A stretch of DNA of 64,000 bases from CAZLMW01 sp964560875 (GCA_964560875.1 CAZLMW010000008.1:1-64000), one strand, 5' to 3'; positions 9,801-18,464 are shown, counted from the stretch's first letter. Notes: generated from the letters alone by a model not told the origin. Program-made: numbers and translations.

Positions 9801-12800
9801 GCCGTAGCGGGCTTGTCGACTGCGAGCGCCGAAGCAGGCGCCGGGGCGACCGAAACACCGATGCCGTTGAGGGCGACCACGGTGAGACCGGTTGCCTTCG
9901 TCGGCGTCTTTGAGAGCGTGAACTTGGCGGTGGCCTTGAGCGTTCCGCCGTCGAGCATAATGTCAGCGCTGCCGGGCGCGTGGCCCACTACCCAGCCTTT
10001 GTCGACCGAGGCGACGGCCTTGCTGGACGACTTCAGCTTGGCCCAGTCGTTGACCCAGCCGGTCCACTTCGCGGCGCCGTCAGTGAACGTGGCGCTGACG
10101 TTCACGCGGGTGCGTACGGGCGCATGCTTTTTAGCGGTGCAATCGGCGAAGAACCCCTCGACCGGGGCGAGCGTCGAACGATCGAGCATGACCTTGGCAG
10201 CGGTCGGGGCCCAGACACGGAACGGAACGGACGCTTTGTGGTTGCCGAGCTTGAGCGACATGCTGAGCTTCTTGGCGCCCAGCTTCATCGACGCATTGAA
10301 GACGGCGTTGCAGGCCGCGTCCTTGGTCATCACCTTCGCGTTGCCGGACTGGCAGGTGGGCTTGGCGGCCTTGTCGGGCAGCGCGGCGCGAACTTCGAAT
10401 GTCTTGATCGGCACGACGACGTCAGCGCCGGTCAGCGGGGCCGTATTCACAACCTCGGCCTTGGCGGCGAACGCGTAGATGCCGAGAATCGGGTTGGCCT
10501 GCACCACCACGAAGCCAGAGTTGCCGGTGCCGGTGCCGCTCTTGATGCCGACAGCCGTGCCCTTGTCGACCAGCTTGACGTTCTGAACGTTGAACATCGC
10601 GTTGATGGTGCCGGTGATGTTGCCCTTGGCGAGCGCAGCAGCCGCGGGGTTCACGCGGAAGGTGATGACGCCGACACGCACCTTGCCCGTGACCTGTGCG
10701 GGCTTGACCTTGCCCTCGCGCACGGCGACGAGAAGCACCTTGTCGGCCTTGACGTTCTTGGCGCCGGTGTACTTGCCATCGAGGTTCGCGGCGATCGCTT
10801 TGACGACCTTCGGATCGAACGAAATCGCGGCATCGAAAGACTCGAGGACCTCCGTACCGGTGTACGCCCAAAGCTCTGCGGTGAACGTCGTGCCCGCCAG
10901 GCGCGGACCGATCGGAATCGTGAGCTCCATGCCCTTGGCCGGTGGCGCGCTGTACTTGGGAATCGCGTGCACGCTGATTTTGCCGGCGATCGGCTGCAGT
11001 TTGCCGACGGTGACGGACGCTTGCGCATCGCCCGCAACGCCGACCTTGAACCACGAACTCGGAAGCTTCGTGGCGATGTTGCAGGTGCCGGTCGGGCCGA
11101 CAAAGCAGCTCGCGGTCTGTTTGCTGGTCTTGTACGCCACGGTCAGGGTCGCCTTGGTGCCGCTCTCAACCTTCGCGTTGCCGCGGGCGTCACGCACCTG
11201 GACGACGACGCGGACGTCGCGGGCGTCGGCGTAGACGTGGCTGGTTCGGTAGATCGCTCGCACCCACGCCGCTGGCAGCGCGCGCGTCGTGAACCCGGCC
11301 GAACCGGAAATCCCGTTGGGTCCGCCCACATTGGCCCAGACGGTGCCGCTCGTTGCGGGCGGCTGGCTCGATAGCGCAAGCATCCCCTGGTTGAACTGGT
11401 TGGCGCCCTTGCCCTTGTTGACGGCGCCGGTCAGGCGGCCGGGGCTGCCCTTTGCGAGCGCAAAGGTGACCGGAGCCGCGCCCACGCACACGCCGCAGTC
11501 TTTGGTGCAGTTGCCGCATGTTTCGCCGGTTGTGCACTTGTTGTCGCCGCACGTCGCCGGGCACGTGTTCTTTCCAGCCTGGCACTTGCCGCCGCTACAG
11601 GTGTCGCCTGTCGTGCATTTTTCGCCGTCTTCGCACTTGGCGCCGTTCGCAGCGGCGACGTGCTGACATCCCTTGGCCGCGCTGCAGGTGTCGACCGTGC
11701 AGTCGTTGCCGTCGTTGCAATCGAGCGGCTTGCCCGCCACGCACTTGCCGCCCTTGCACACATCGCCCTGGGTGCACGCGGTGCCGTCTTCGCACTTGGT
11801 TCCGTCCGCTTTGCCCGAGCAGGCCGGGATCTTCATGCATTTGCCCGCGGTGCACGCCATGCCCTTGCCACACGACACCCCGTCCGTTGCCGGCTTGAAC
11901 TTGCAGCCCTGGTTGGCGTCGCAGGAATCGACCGTGCACGGGTTGGTGTCCTTGCACGTGAGGCTCTCGCCAGCGGTGCATTTGCCGGTCTTGCACGTGG
12001 TCTTCAGGGTGCACTTGTTGGCGTCGTCGCAGCCCTTGGTCTCGTTGTCGTTCTTCGCGCCGCACTGACCGTTGGCGGGGTCGCAGAACTCGGTCGTGCA
12101 GACGCTACCGTCGTCGGTGCACTTCTTTTGCTTGCCGGAAGCGCAGTTGTTCTTGAAGCAGGTGTCGCCTTCGGTGCAGCCGTCGCCGTCGTCGCAGACC
12201 TCGCCGTCTTTCTTGCCCGCGCAACCGCTTGCGATGACGCACTTGCCGGTCAGACACTTCTTGCCCGAGCCGCAGCCCGTTCCGTCGGCGACGGCGGCGT
12301 TGCTGCAGGTGCCCGCTTTCGCGTCGCAAACGTCCTTGGTGCAGGCGTTGCCGTCGTCGCAGGGAGGCGACGCAACACAGAGCTTGTTCTTGCAGGTTTC
12401 GTCTTTGGTGCACGGGTTTCCGTCGTCGCACGCGCCGGTTTCGGCGGTGAAGACGCACGCGAACTGGGCGCCCTTCTTTTGGCAGAAGCCGGAGGTGCAG
12501 GAGTTGCCGTCCTGGCACGTCTTGTTGTCGATTTTGCCGTCGCAATCGTTGTCGATTCCGTCGCAGATCTCGGTGGGCGGGTTTGTCTTCACACACGGCA
12601 CGTCTGCGCCACCGCCAGCGTCAGCTCCGCCGCCAACATCGGGCTTTGCTGCCGCGTCGGGTGTATCGGCGTCCGCCCCCGTGGTCGCCGCGTCTTTCGT
12701 GCCACTAGCGTCCTTCGTTCCGCCGCCCGCGTCCTTGGGCGTCGCGACGTCGTTTTCACCGCCGCCGGCGTCCTTGACCGTCGAGCCGGCGTCCTTGACC

Positions 12801-13078
12801 GTCGAGCCGGCGTCTTTGGCCGTCGACCCGGCGTCTTTGGCCGTCGACCCGGCGTCTTTGGCCGTATTGCCCGTGTCCTCGACCGCCGATCCGCTGTCTT
12901 TGGCGGTCGTGGTGTCGAGGCCGATATTGCTGTCGGCGACGCCGGTGTCGCCCTCGTTGACAGTCGAACCGTCGTCTTCGGGAGGTGGGTCGGCGCACGC
13001 GGCAGCGAACGCGATCAGTGCGATGTACAGCGCGCGGCGAACAGGGGCACGAAGGACGAAAGAGTGGAGCGCGAACAT
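3851..13078 (-). CDS. Giant cysteine-rich lipoprotein with cohesin-like, dockerin-like and Kazal-like modules
   Basis: 3075 residues, predicted surface lipoprotein. The start at 13078 gives a signal sequence ending in FAAAC. Domains in order: an Asp/Ser/Thr-rich linker (about 25-155) with KDAGSTxKDAG repeats; a first block of CDDGNxCTxDxC repeats resembling the slime-mould (Dicty CTDC) repeat (about 160-530); a long central beta-sandwich region (about 535-1870) with two cohesin-like modules near 720-810 and 1510-1630 (PG-x-x-F-x-x-x-L/V...VTYDxxVLxAV) and a two-motif dockerin-like segment near 1680-1730 (NANGDCEFSVGDVSYVL; DADGNGDINVADAVYLL); then a second large cysteine-rich block (1870-3075) interrupted by four Kazal-like modules of the form VCGCD-x-x-x-Y-x-x-x-CLA. 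Probably an adhesin or matrix scaffold, many disulfides, exported. Function is inferred from architecture only. Confidence 0.85.
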   Translation of the reverse strand: MFALHSFVLRAPVRRALYIALIAFAAACADPPPEDDGSTVNEGDTGVADSNIGLDTTTAKDSGSAVEDTGNTAKDAGSTAKDAGSTAKDAGSTVKDAGSTVKDAGGGENDVATPKDAGGGTKDASGTKDAATTGADADTPDAAAKPDVGGGADAGGGADVPCVKTNPPTEICDGIDNDCDGKIDNKTCQDGNSCTSGFCQKKGAQFACVFTAETGACDDGNPCTKDETCKNKLCVASPPCDDGNACTKDVCDAKAGTCSNAAVADGTGCGSGKKCLTGKCVIASGCAGKKDGEVCDDGDGCTEGDTCFKNNCASGKQKKCTDDGSVCTTEFCDPANGQCGAKNDNETKGCDDANKCTLKTTCKTGKCTAGESLTCKDTNPCTVDSCDANQGCKFKPATDGVSCGKGMACTAGKCMKIPACSGKADGTKCEDGTACTQGDVCKGGKCVAGKPLDCNDGNDCTVDTCSAAKGCQHVAAANGAKCEDGEKCTTGDTCSGGKCQAGKNTCPATCGDNKCTTGETCGNCTKDCGVCVGAAPVTFALAKGSPGRLTGAVNKGKGANQFNQGMLALSSQPPATSGTVWANVGGPNGISGSAGFTTRALPAAWVRAIYRTSHVYADARDVRVVVQVRDARGNAKVESGTKATLTVAYKTSKQTASCFVGPTGTCNIATKLPSSWFKVGVAGDAQASVTVGKLQPIAGKISVHAIPKYSAPPAKGMELTIPIGPRLAGTTFTAELWAYTGTEVLESFDAAISFDPKVVKAIAANLDGKYTGAKNVKADKVLLVAVREGKVKPAQVTGKVRVGVITFRVNPAAAALAKGNITGTINAMFNVQNVKLVDKGTAVGIKSGTGTGNSGFVVVQANPILGIYAFAAKAEVVNTAPLTGADVVVPIKTFEVRAALPDKAAKPTCQSGNAKVMTKDAACNAVFNASMKLGAKKLSMSLKLGNHKASVPFRVWAPTAAKVMLDRSTLAPVEGFFADCTAKKHAPVRTRVNVSATFTDGAAKWTGWVNDWAKLKSSSKAVASVDKGWVVGHAPGSADIMLDGGTLKATAKFTLSKTPTKATGLTVVALNGIGVSVAPAPASALAVDKPATAHAVLQQKLHAEFATAKVMAWVKTADGHRQPVTEAMGLGIKTLDKNIIDTMDKPLRIKALGTGEGMYVEGTWTVCKKPLATGKGAVKVKLPPPTGATISVNEPRIAWKKTDPAAVAGVAAFSGSVIILKYANGTKKQFTNDPRVVWDAKSMDPKDLFIVQLAKDKAGKITGVSIVPTGKGVGKASVKVTFKHAPKISASAVVNVVKHEKFGFVAHPWPSYSGSSNVVKTKLNKLEKTATWQQAVLDLDSHLTDGFVIDVSTRKATTYTTYKAGTKTVDKSVLGINAAVVKVLKAGVIDIRANFAGAGSQPLKLTAEDKPVNVKSLKVSTVPTFSGFKGQAKTQTKVWATFADGTQLDALKVPGLLSFSSNATKKVSINAKSGLATLLDNHNRPVTLSAKAVSSGVVGSVKTAANLVPVVGDIDLGQKAGVPHPDVKPGQSFIMPLRVNTGSQSLGSIDVTVTYDKDVLQAVKGESGSGWPGGQFDVTVNDPPGKVQVVGAAKAGSTAKGAHLEVARLHFKGIKKSGKNVTNIAGAITKLLENTTAQKPIGPNLGPGQTRAIVAGAGLLDPPCAGGQKPDAFIGNANGDCEFSVGDVSYVLFYLADKLNKGSLQPFQKKFMDADGNGDINVADAVYLLRVLAGKFRFVTLTATPGVGGAGTLSVKLVDKAGKPVTKQAKVYLHIQLKDSKPTWQKGKLVATTKEGPVVEAVHVGGGVYTVVMGNMKGTETSIGVAVIIKTSDALGQGANDRAVALHGSPWLSKLSKFAPATTFKIGQAGGPKCKKHTECDDKNACTEDICDSSKGVCINKLKPDPKCQGAQKCTKHADCDDKKQCTKDVCDATTGTCKNSSDASIPGCGKVCKTDAECDDKEGCTIDKCTNGKCTNVNNDKLPGCSKVGCKTAKDCDDKNVCTLNVCDAKGECQYPKDPNAKDPTCGGSGKACTQAGQCDDSDSCTIDTCDSGKCVNFKLPDKCGAQKKCKTAAECDDSNKCTKDTCAAGFCSNQPLFGTQGCGCQFNNHCNDNNKCTLDTCESKKCVFKPDNNAPGCSACKQNVDCDDKDKCTVDTCDAGKCQHVKDGKDPSCQASCKVGDPKACASGKFCQGACGGAGQCVDKPKTCKAGSVVCGCDHKEYASSCLAQQAGMDVKKDGKCGAIQKCTKDVECVDSEKCTKDICVNGACKHTLDKTVAGCSAGGGGPCTTVKDCDDKNICTIDKCEKGKCINFPGGADPSCQGGKPCQKVADCNDNNDCTIDACTSNKCAYKASTDPKCQVSDKCIADKDCNDLNMCTDNKCVKNECKFPVKTGCVPHEKCTKPIDCDDKDACTVEACTSGKCAWTKSTALQCLPTKACTIGKGECGTKMFCKATTVGACTGSGICTVKPAVCAPQSAKVCACGDKIYDNACLAAKTGINVKSSGECPKKACTTDAQCDDKDGCTKDACQAGLCSHTQDTKKQGCAAKKCQTSAECDDQDKCTTDTCSAGTCKNAVNQSIPGCKIECKVNTDCNDSKVCTIDSCTAGKCNHAIDVKNAQCVAKSCTNDEACMDMNICTIDNCNSSGKCVYTTNTKESGCGTGKAPDACATSKDCLHPTKKCQFGSCFNKKCIYQEIKVCLAALCSANKDCADTDPCTEDKCNDGRCVNLKKPNCTIKKCQTASECDDKDPCTKDSCASNICKHDKDATCGGAKTCTIGKFGECPATDYCKASTAGACQGSGVCVKRPLTCGNDFAKVCDCNGTTHTNACMAAKIGANVKSSGQCQQAWFCTNDQMCDDKKACTVDKCNTTKKECTWTQKAGCNIKKCVQDGDCDDKDKCTVDSCMGGTCSHFKIQGPGCGAANGCTINAECDDKKACTIDKCENGLCTNKDDPKNPCGGQSQCNSNADCKDGKDCTADKCTAGKCSNPINPNIPGCAGGGGKTCKIGVSGSCAAGQTCMGKPGACSGDGQCTPQQATCPPDNFKVCGCDNKTYNGMCLAIKAGVAIKAEKACN
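12768..12866. repeat. 21-bp tandem repeat encoding the KDAGST linker
   Basis: About four and a half copies of a 21-bp unit (gcgtcyttgrccgtcgasccg) in the linker of the giant lipoprotein gene. Each unit encodes seven residues of the KDAGSTx type. Units are nearly identical, so copy number may vary between strains. Confidence 0.8.
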
Positions 13079-13260
13079 GGCGTATCCGTGATGCTGGGCT
13101 CGCGTGCGGACACACGCGTGCGATGGCGCTTTTCGAGGGGGAGTGTCAGGGTAGACTTTCCGGCGACCGAACACCACTTCTTTGCCCCGAAATCCGAGCT
13201 TCATGTAGGGCTTCGGACGTACGAACAGGGGGCCCTCGCCGCGACGTGACGGAGACGCTC

Positions 13261-14109
13261 GTGCAGATCCCAGCCTGGCTCGTCGCGATTGCCGCGATCC
13301 TCGGCAGTGTGTCCCTGGTGTGGGCCCTTGTCCGACTCTGGTACCGGCGACTTGCACGCACGCCGGCCTGGGACGATCCGCCGCCGCCGGAGCCTGCGAC
13401 CGTGCGCGACGCCTTCGCCGCCACCTTGAGCGAAGAACACGGCCATCGCCGGCCTGGACCGCGGGCGCTTCGCGACGGGGAGCGCACGATCGCTCCGCTC
13501 GATCCGGACGTGGCCGTGCTTTGGTCGGCACGATTTGGGGATCGCGACCCGGTGTTTTTGTATGAGGAAGCGACCGACGCCGGCCTCATCGTGGCGGTCA
13601 CCGGCTGGACCGACGCGCCCGACGTGGCTGACCTCGCGGCGCAGATCAGCGGCCGATTCGGGGTCGCAGCGCGATGCGTAGCCGGAAACGGCAATCTGTA
13701 CGCGGCAGTCGCGAGCACATCTGCCATTTTCGATCGATTGTCCCTCGTCGCCGGGCTCACCTGGCTCAAGAGCGGCGCAAGCGGCGATGATGCGGGCAAG
13801 CGGGCCGCTCCCGCCGCCGTTTCGGTGTTCGTCGACGGCGTGGAGCTCGGCTGTCTGCCGCCCTTTGGTCGACTCGTGCACCGGGGCGAAGCGATCTGGG
13901 CCGTCACGACATGCGCGCTCAGCCACCGTTATCGAGCAGAGCCCCGGCTGACGTTTCAAGCCCGCGCTGTCGAAGTGCCCCGCACGAGCCTCGCGACAGC
14001 AACTTCGGAGCCACCTGCCGATCCCCTTGGCCCCGGCGTCCAGGTTCGCGTGCTGGGCGGTGACGTGGCCAAGGTCATCGCGCTGGCCTCGCGGCCAGCT
14101 GGATCGTAA
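13261..14109 (+). CDS. Hypothetical protein with N-terminal membrane anchor
   Basis: 282 residues. I do not recognise the family. The N-terminus is a single hydrophobic segment (IPAWLVAIAAILGSVSLVWAL) followed by RLWYRR, so it is anchored with the bulk most likely cytoplasmic. The remainder is a soluble alpha/beta region with no motif I can name. The GTG at 13261 is preferred because GGAG stands exactly 6 nt upstream; GTG 13246 is the alternative. It is divergent from the giant lipoprotein gene, with 182 bp between the two starts, and is followed 115 bp later by the metallo-beta-lactamase-fold gene. Confidence 0.65.
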   Translation: MQIPAWLVAIAAILGSVSLVWALVRLWYRRLARTPAWDDPPPPEPATVRDAFAATLSEEHGHRRPGPRALRDGERTIAPLDPDVAVLWSARFGDRDPVFLYEEATDAGLIVAVTGWTDAPDVADLAAQISGRFGVAARCVAGNGNLYAAVASTSAIFDRLSLVAGLTWLKSGASGDDAGKRAAPAAVSVFVDGVELGCLPPFGRLVHRGEAIWAVTTCALSHRYRAEPRLTFQARAVEVPRTSLATATSEPPADPLGPGVQVRVLGGDVAKVIALASRPAGS

Positions 14110-14224
14110 CGAGGCTTGCGCCGCGCCAACGGAATCTTACGTTGGGGTGGCTGTTGTCCCGGCAGCCCAGCTCGGTCGAGGATTGTCGCGACGCCGCGTC
14201 GCCTGATCCCGCCCAGGAACCGTC

Positions 14225-15409
14225 ATGAAACTGCTTCGTCTCACGCGTCGCCGCAGCGCACTGCTGATCGCGCTGCTCGTCGGGTTTGCGATCTTGGTTG
14301 TGTCGGTGGTGAGCACGGGCGCGTTCGGCTCCAACCCCGAAGGCGCCCGCTTGGAGAAGATGATGAAATCAAGCCACTACGACGCCCAACGGGACCGCTT
14401 CCGCAACCGCAAGATCATCCCCAACAACGGCTTGAGCGACGACGCGACGTACAGCAAGTTGCTCAAGCAGTGGTTCTTCAGTCCCACCGTCCGGCGCCCC
14501 ACTACGCCGCTCGCCGAGGTGCAGCCCGACTTCGAGTCGTTCGGCAAGATCGCCGGTGAGCTGAGCTACATCTGGTTTGGGCATTCGACATTCCTCGTTC
14601 GGATCGGCGGCAAAACGGTGCTCTTCGATCCGGTGTTCGGCTCGCACGCGTCGCCCGTGCCCGTGTTCGGCAAACGCTTTCAGCCCCCCGTGGTCGGCGT
14701 CGCCGCCCTGCCCCACATCGACTTCGTGGTGATCTCGCACGATCACTACGACCACCTCGATATGCCGAGCATTCGCGCGTTGAAGGGCCGCAAGGACCTG
14801 CGTTTTTTCGTGCCGCTCGGAGTCGGCGCGCACCTCGAAGGCTGGGGCGTCGCCAAGAGCCGCATCACCGAGCTGCAGTGGTGGGAGTCCGCCAAGGCGG
14901 GAGGCCTCGAGCTCACCTGCACGCCGTCGAAGCATTTCTCCGGCCGGAGCCTGACCGACCGAAACCGCACGCTGTGGGCGTCATGGGTCGTCGCGGGGCC
15001 AAAGGAGCGGCTCTATTTCTCCGGCGATTCGGGCTACGACGTGCACTTCAAGCAGATCGGTCGCCGCCACGGGCCATTCGATGTCGTGTTCCTCGAAAAT
15101 GGCCAATACAACCCGATGTGGAAACACGTGCACATGTTGCCTGAACAGGGCGCGCAAGCTTTCGCGGACCTCGGCGGCGGCAAGATGATGCCGATGCACT
15201 GGGGCATGTTCGACCTGGCGCCGCACAACTGGTGGGACCCGATCGAATCGGCGCGCACCATCGCTTCACGGCGAGGCCACAACCTCCTCACGCCGCGCAT
15301 CGGTGAGACGGTTCGAATCGGCGCGGAGCAAGCGTTCACGACGTGGTGGCGGGCATCGGTCCCGGCGGATCGTCGGTCATTTGCCCCGCTCGTGCCGGCG
15401 AATCGCTGA
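14225..15409 (+). CDS. MBL-fold metal-dependent hydrolase, NAPE-PLD/UlaG-like
   Basis: 394-residue hydrolase of the metallo-beta-lactamase fold. The N-terminal segment (about 14-36) is a transmembrane anchor. Catalytic features: IWFGHSTFLVRIGGKTVLFDP, then the metal motif SHDHYDHLD (HxHxDH), YFSGDSGYD carrying the bridging Asp, and MPMHWGMFDL with the last His. This order matches N-acyl-phosphatidylethanolamine phospholipase D-like enzymes, which split phospholipids or related esters, and UlaG-like lactonases. AGGAA sits 6 nt before the ATG. It converges with the cyclophilin gene, with 27 bp between their stops. Fold is certain, substrate is not. Confidence 0.88.
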   Translation: MKLLRLTRRRSALLIALLVGFAILVVSVVSTGAFGSNPEGARLEKMMKSSHYDAQRDRFRNRKIIPNNGLSDDATYSKLLKQWFFSPTVRRPTTPLAEVQPDFESFGKIAGELSYIWFGHSTFLVRIGGKTVLFDPVFGSHASPVPVFGKRFQPPVVGVAALPHIDFVVISHDHYDHLDMPSIRALKGRKDLRFFVPLGVGAHLEGWGVAKSRITELQWWESAKAGGLELTCTPSKHFSGRSLTDRNRTLWASWVVAGPKERLYFSGDSGYDVHFKQIGRRHGPFDVVFLENGQYNPMWKHVHMLPEQGAQAFADLGGGKMMPMHWGMFDLAPHNWWDPIESARTIASRRGHNLLTPRIGETVRIGAEQAFTTWWRASVPADRRSFAPLVPANR

Positions 15410-15436
15410 TGGCGCCAAACCGAGAGAGACGGCCAG

Positions 15437-16000
15437 CTATCGCGGGATGACCTGCACGGAGATGGTCTCGATCACGACCGGCTCGTGCGGCATGTCTTCG
15501 TGGTCTCGCGGCACACTCCCGATCGCCTCGACGACCTCCATGCCGTGGAGCACCTGGCCGAATACCGTGTGGCGCATATCGAGGCCCAACCTGGGCGCCA
15601 GGGTGATGAAGAACTGTGCGCCGTTGGTGTCCGGGCCCGCGTTCGCCATCGAGAGCACACCGGGTTTGTCGTGTCGAAGGCGGCGGCTGAACTCGTCTGC
15701 GAAGACGTAGCCGGGGCCGCCCGAACCGTTGCCGCGGTTGCAGCCGCCCTGGATCATGAAGCCCGGAATGACGCGGTGAAAGGTCAAGCCGTCGTAGTAC
15801 GGGACGCCATTCACCTCGTTATCATTGACGTCGTAGTAGCTGCACGTTCCCTCGGCGAGCGCGACGAAATTGGCGACCGTCCGCGGCGCTTCTTGCCCGT
15901 GAAGCTGGCACCAGATGACGCCGAAATTCGTTTCGATGCTGGCGCGGACGTCTTTGACCCCGCGAAGAGGGCTGATTCGGCGGACTTCGTGACGAGGCAT
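15437..16000 (-). CDS. Cyclophilin-type peptidyl-prolyl cis-trans isomerase
   Basis: 187 residues; accelerates cis-trans isomerisation of Xaa-Pro bonds. The catalytic core is complete: FHRVIPGFMIQGG with the active Arg, MANAGPDTNGAQFFIT, and HTVFGQVLHGMEVVEAI. There is no signal peptide when the start is at 16000, which is supported by AGGAG 5 nt upstream, so the enzyme is cytoplasmic. The start lies 58 bp after the stop of the nitric-oxide reductase gene on the same strand, so it may be the last gene of that transcript, though no functional link is needed. Confidence 0.92.
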   Translation of the reverse strand: MPRHEVRRISPLRGVKDVRASIETNFGVIWCQLHGQEAPRTVANFVALAEGTCSYYDVNDNEVNGVPYYDGLTFHRVIPGFMIQGGCNRGNGSGGPGYVFADEFSRRLRHDKPGVLSMANAGPDTNGAQFFITLAPRLGLDMRHTVFGQVLHGMEVVEAIGSVPRDHEDMPHEPVVIETISVQVIPR

Positions 16001-16058
16001 GGCGGCTCCTGCGATGGGGTGTCGGGAGCGCTCATGCTGCACGGCGAACGCCGGTTCG

Positions 16059-18464
16059 TCAGCCCTTCGCGAGAACGGTCGGCGGGACCACAAAGAGCTC
16101 GGTTTCGGTCTGGGCGTCCTTTTGGCCCATCCAGCGCGAGACCATAAACCAGGTCAACGGCCCGACGCCCCCGGCGACAAACAGGACGACGCCGATGCCG
16201 CGCATCCAGGTCAGCGATTGGAAGACCGTGCCTTCGATGTAGGCGGCCGAACGAGCCGTCGCGTAGTCCTCGGTCATGACGGTCGCGAGTTGGTGGAGGC
16301 CGACCGGGAAGAGATCGAGCACCACCATCAGCATCAGGCCGATGTTCAGAGACCAGAACGCGCGTTTGAGGAGGCGACCGTTCCAAAGGCGGGGCGAGAG
16401 GTTCCAGCGCGCGCAAAAGAGCATCGAGGCGATCGCGAGGTTGCCGTACACGCCCATCAGCGCAGCGTGGCCGTGGTTCACGGTGAGATACGTGCCGTGC
16501 TGGTAGTAGTTGACGATCGGCAGGTTGATGATGAAGCCCATCACGCCGGCGCCGAAGAAGTTCCAGAAGTTGACGCCGACGAGGAACAAGAACGCGTCGC
16601 CGAGACCGAAAGTGAGCGCTTCACCGTCCATCCCGCGGGCCTTCGCATCGGCCTGGGCGCGAGCGATCGTGTGCTGGGGCAGGTGCCGGAACCGCCACGC
16701 CTCGACCGTGAGCAAGATGAGCGGCGCGACCTGGAGGCTGGAGAGGACGCCGCCGAGCGCGACGGTCTCGATGGACTTGGCGTTCCAGTAGAAGTTGTGC
16801 GCGATGCCGATGAGGCCGGAACCGAGAAAGAGAATCGCCGCCAGGTACACGACCCGCGACGCGACCGCGTGGCTGACAAAGCCCATCAGGTACAGGAAAT
16901 AGGCGACGATGATCGTGGTGAAGAGCTCGAAGAAGGCCTCGACCCACATGTGAATCGTGCACCACCGCCAGAAGTCGGCGATGACGAAGTTGGTGTCGGG
17001 CTCGGCGACGAAGCTGGCGGAGAACATGAAGATCATTCCGCCGATGCTGTAGACCATCCAGTTGGGGAGCGACCACGATTGTTTTCGGCGGAGCACGGGC
17101 CAGACGCCGCGGCTGACGACCACGAGCCAGACCACGAACGAGGCGTACAGCACGATGTGGTAGAGCCGGCCGATCTGCATGAATTCCCAGCCCTGCAGGC
17201 CAAGCCAACGCGTCGTTTCCGGGTCGCCGAATGCGCCCGCGATACCGGCCGGAATGCCGAGCAGGGTTCCAGCGGCGACGACGGCGAGCATCACGAACAG
17301 GCCGTTGACCCAGGCGAGCTGACCGCGGGGTTCGGGCCGGCAGATGAGCGGCAGCACCCAGATGGTCGCGGCGAACCAGCAAACGGCGATCCAGAGAACG
17401 GACAGCTGGGAATGCCAGGCTCGGGTGACGGTCACCGGCAGCGTGGCGAACAGCTCACCGAGCGCGCCCGAGAGCCCCACGAAATCGGCGATCGCCAGCA
17501 ATCCGGCGCCGACCTGGATGGCGAAGAGGATCGCTGCGACCGCAAAATACTTGTACGTCGCGCGTTGGGTTGCCGTGGGCTTGAAGGCGTCGACGTGTTT
17601 GTCCGTGGCCAGGGGCGGGAGCTTGGAGCGCTGTTGCTCGAGAACGGCCTCGCGATCGAGCTTGCCGTACGCATAGAACAGCCCGCCGATCGAGAAGATG
17701 ACGAAGAGCACGCCGATGACGCTCCAGAGCACGATCGCACCGTGCGGCTGGTTGCCCGCGGATGGATCGTACGGCCAGTTGTGGGTGTAGGAATACTCAT
17801 AGCCGGGCCGTTGGGCCGCGCACAGCCACGCGCCCCAGAAGAAGAACGCGGCAAGTTGCCGGGCGCGAACGGGGTCTGAGACGTAGTTCGCGGGCTTGAA
17901 CGCTTCGCCACGCGCAGGTCCGGTGCCGGGGCCGAATTTATCGCGGTAGTACGCGGCGACATCGCGCCAAGCCACGACCTGGGCGGGAGTTAAGACGACG
18001 GCTCCAGCGGCCACGGACGACGATGCGGACGGCGTCGTCGACGCGTAATAAGCGGGATCGTGACGGTTTGTCTTGAGCTGCTGGCGGACGACTTCGGCGA
18101 CCACGCCTTTGCGGACCTTCGGGTCGCGGACGCGGTCGACCCAATCGGCATCGACTGTGCGATTCATGGACCGGCTGGCAACCGCAAGCGCTTCGGCTGT
18201 GAAATCGGGGCCCCGCATGGCGCCGTCGCCGAGGAAGCTGCCGTATTCCATCAACCCGCGGGACAGAAACACCTGTTGTCCGGCGGTGATGTCGGTTCCG
18301 GCGATGATTGTCTCGCCCTTTTCGTCGACGAAATCGCAGATCGGGGGCGCGAACGTGTACGTCTTGTAGCCGATGTACCCGACGACGATGACGCTGACGA
18401 CGAAGATGAAGAAGAAGACCTTCCACCAGCGGCGGCGTTTGTCGATCCAGTTGATGAAATCCAT
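16059..18464 (-). CDS. norB: Quinol-dependent nitric-oxide reductase (qNOR), single-subunit
   Basis: 801-residue integral membrane haem-copper-superfamily enzyme that reduces two NO to N2O. The length and the N-terminal extension (periplasmic loop containing ITAGQQVFLSRGLMEYGSFLG) are typical of the qNOR form, in which a quinol-reacting region is fused to the catalytic subunit, rather than of the cytochrome-c form. Diagnostic segments: TRAWHSQLSVLWIAV, TIHMWVEAFFELFTT (His plus the conserved Glu residues near the non-haem iron), GIAHNFYW with haem-ligand His, and NHGHAALMGVYGN. GAGG precedes the ATG. It lies 39 bp downstream of nnrS in the same direction, consistent with one NO-stress transcript. 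It serves NO detoxification or partial denitrification; no nitrite reductase gene is present in the window. Confidence 0.93.
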   Translation of the reverse strand: MDFINWIDKRRRWWKVFFFIFVVSVIVVGYIGYKTYTFAPPICDFVDEKGETIIAGTDITAGQQVFLSRGLMEYGSFLGDGAMRGPDFTAEALAVASRSMNRTVDADWVDRVRDPKVRKGVVAEVVRQQLKTNRHDPAYYASTTPSASSSVAAGAVVLTPAQVVAWRDVAAYYRDKFGPGTGPARGEAFKPANYVSDPVRARQLAAFFFWGAWLCAAQRPGYEYSYTHNWPYDPSAGNQPHGAIVLWSVIGVLFVIFSIGGLFYAYGKLDREAVLEQQRSKLPPLATDKHVDAFKPTATQRATYKYFAVAAILFAIQVGAGLLAIADFVGLSGALGELFATLPVTVTRAWHSQLSVLWIAVCWFAATIWVLPLICRPEPRGQLAWVNGLFVMLAVVAAGTLLGIPAGIAGAFGDPETTRWLGLQGWEFMQIGRLYHIVLYASFVVWLVVVSRGVWPVLRRKQSWSLPNWMVYSIGGMIFMFSASFVAEPDTNFVIADFWRWCTIHMWVEAFFELFTTIIVAYFLYLMGFVSHAVASRVVYLAAILFLGSGLIGIAHNFYWNAKSIETVALGGVLSSLQVAPLILLTVEAWRFRHLPQHTIARAQADAKARGMDGEALTFGLGDAFLFLVGVNFWNFFGAGVMGFIINLPIVNYYQHGTYLTVNHGHAALMGVYGNLAIASMLFCARWNLSPRLWNGRLLKRAFWSLNIGLMLMVVLDLFPVGLHQLATVMTEDYATARSAAYIEGTVFQSLTWMRGIGVVLFVAGGVGPLTWFMVSRWMGQKDAQTETELFVVPPTVLAKG

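Noticed and set aside
16000..17879. 626-codon plus-strand frame opposite the NO reductase gene
   Set aside because: Charged low-complexity translation without homology features, while the opposite strand encodes a clear qNOR.
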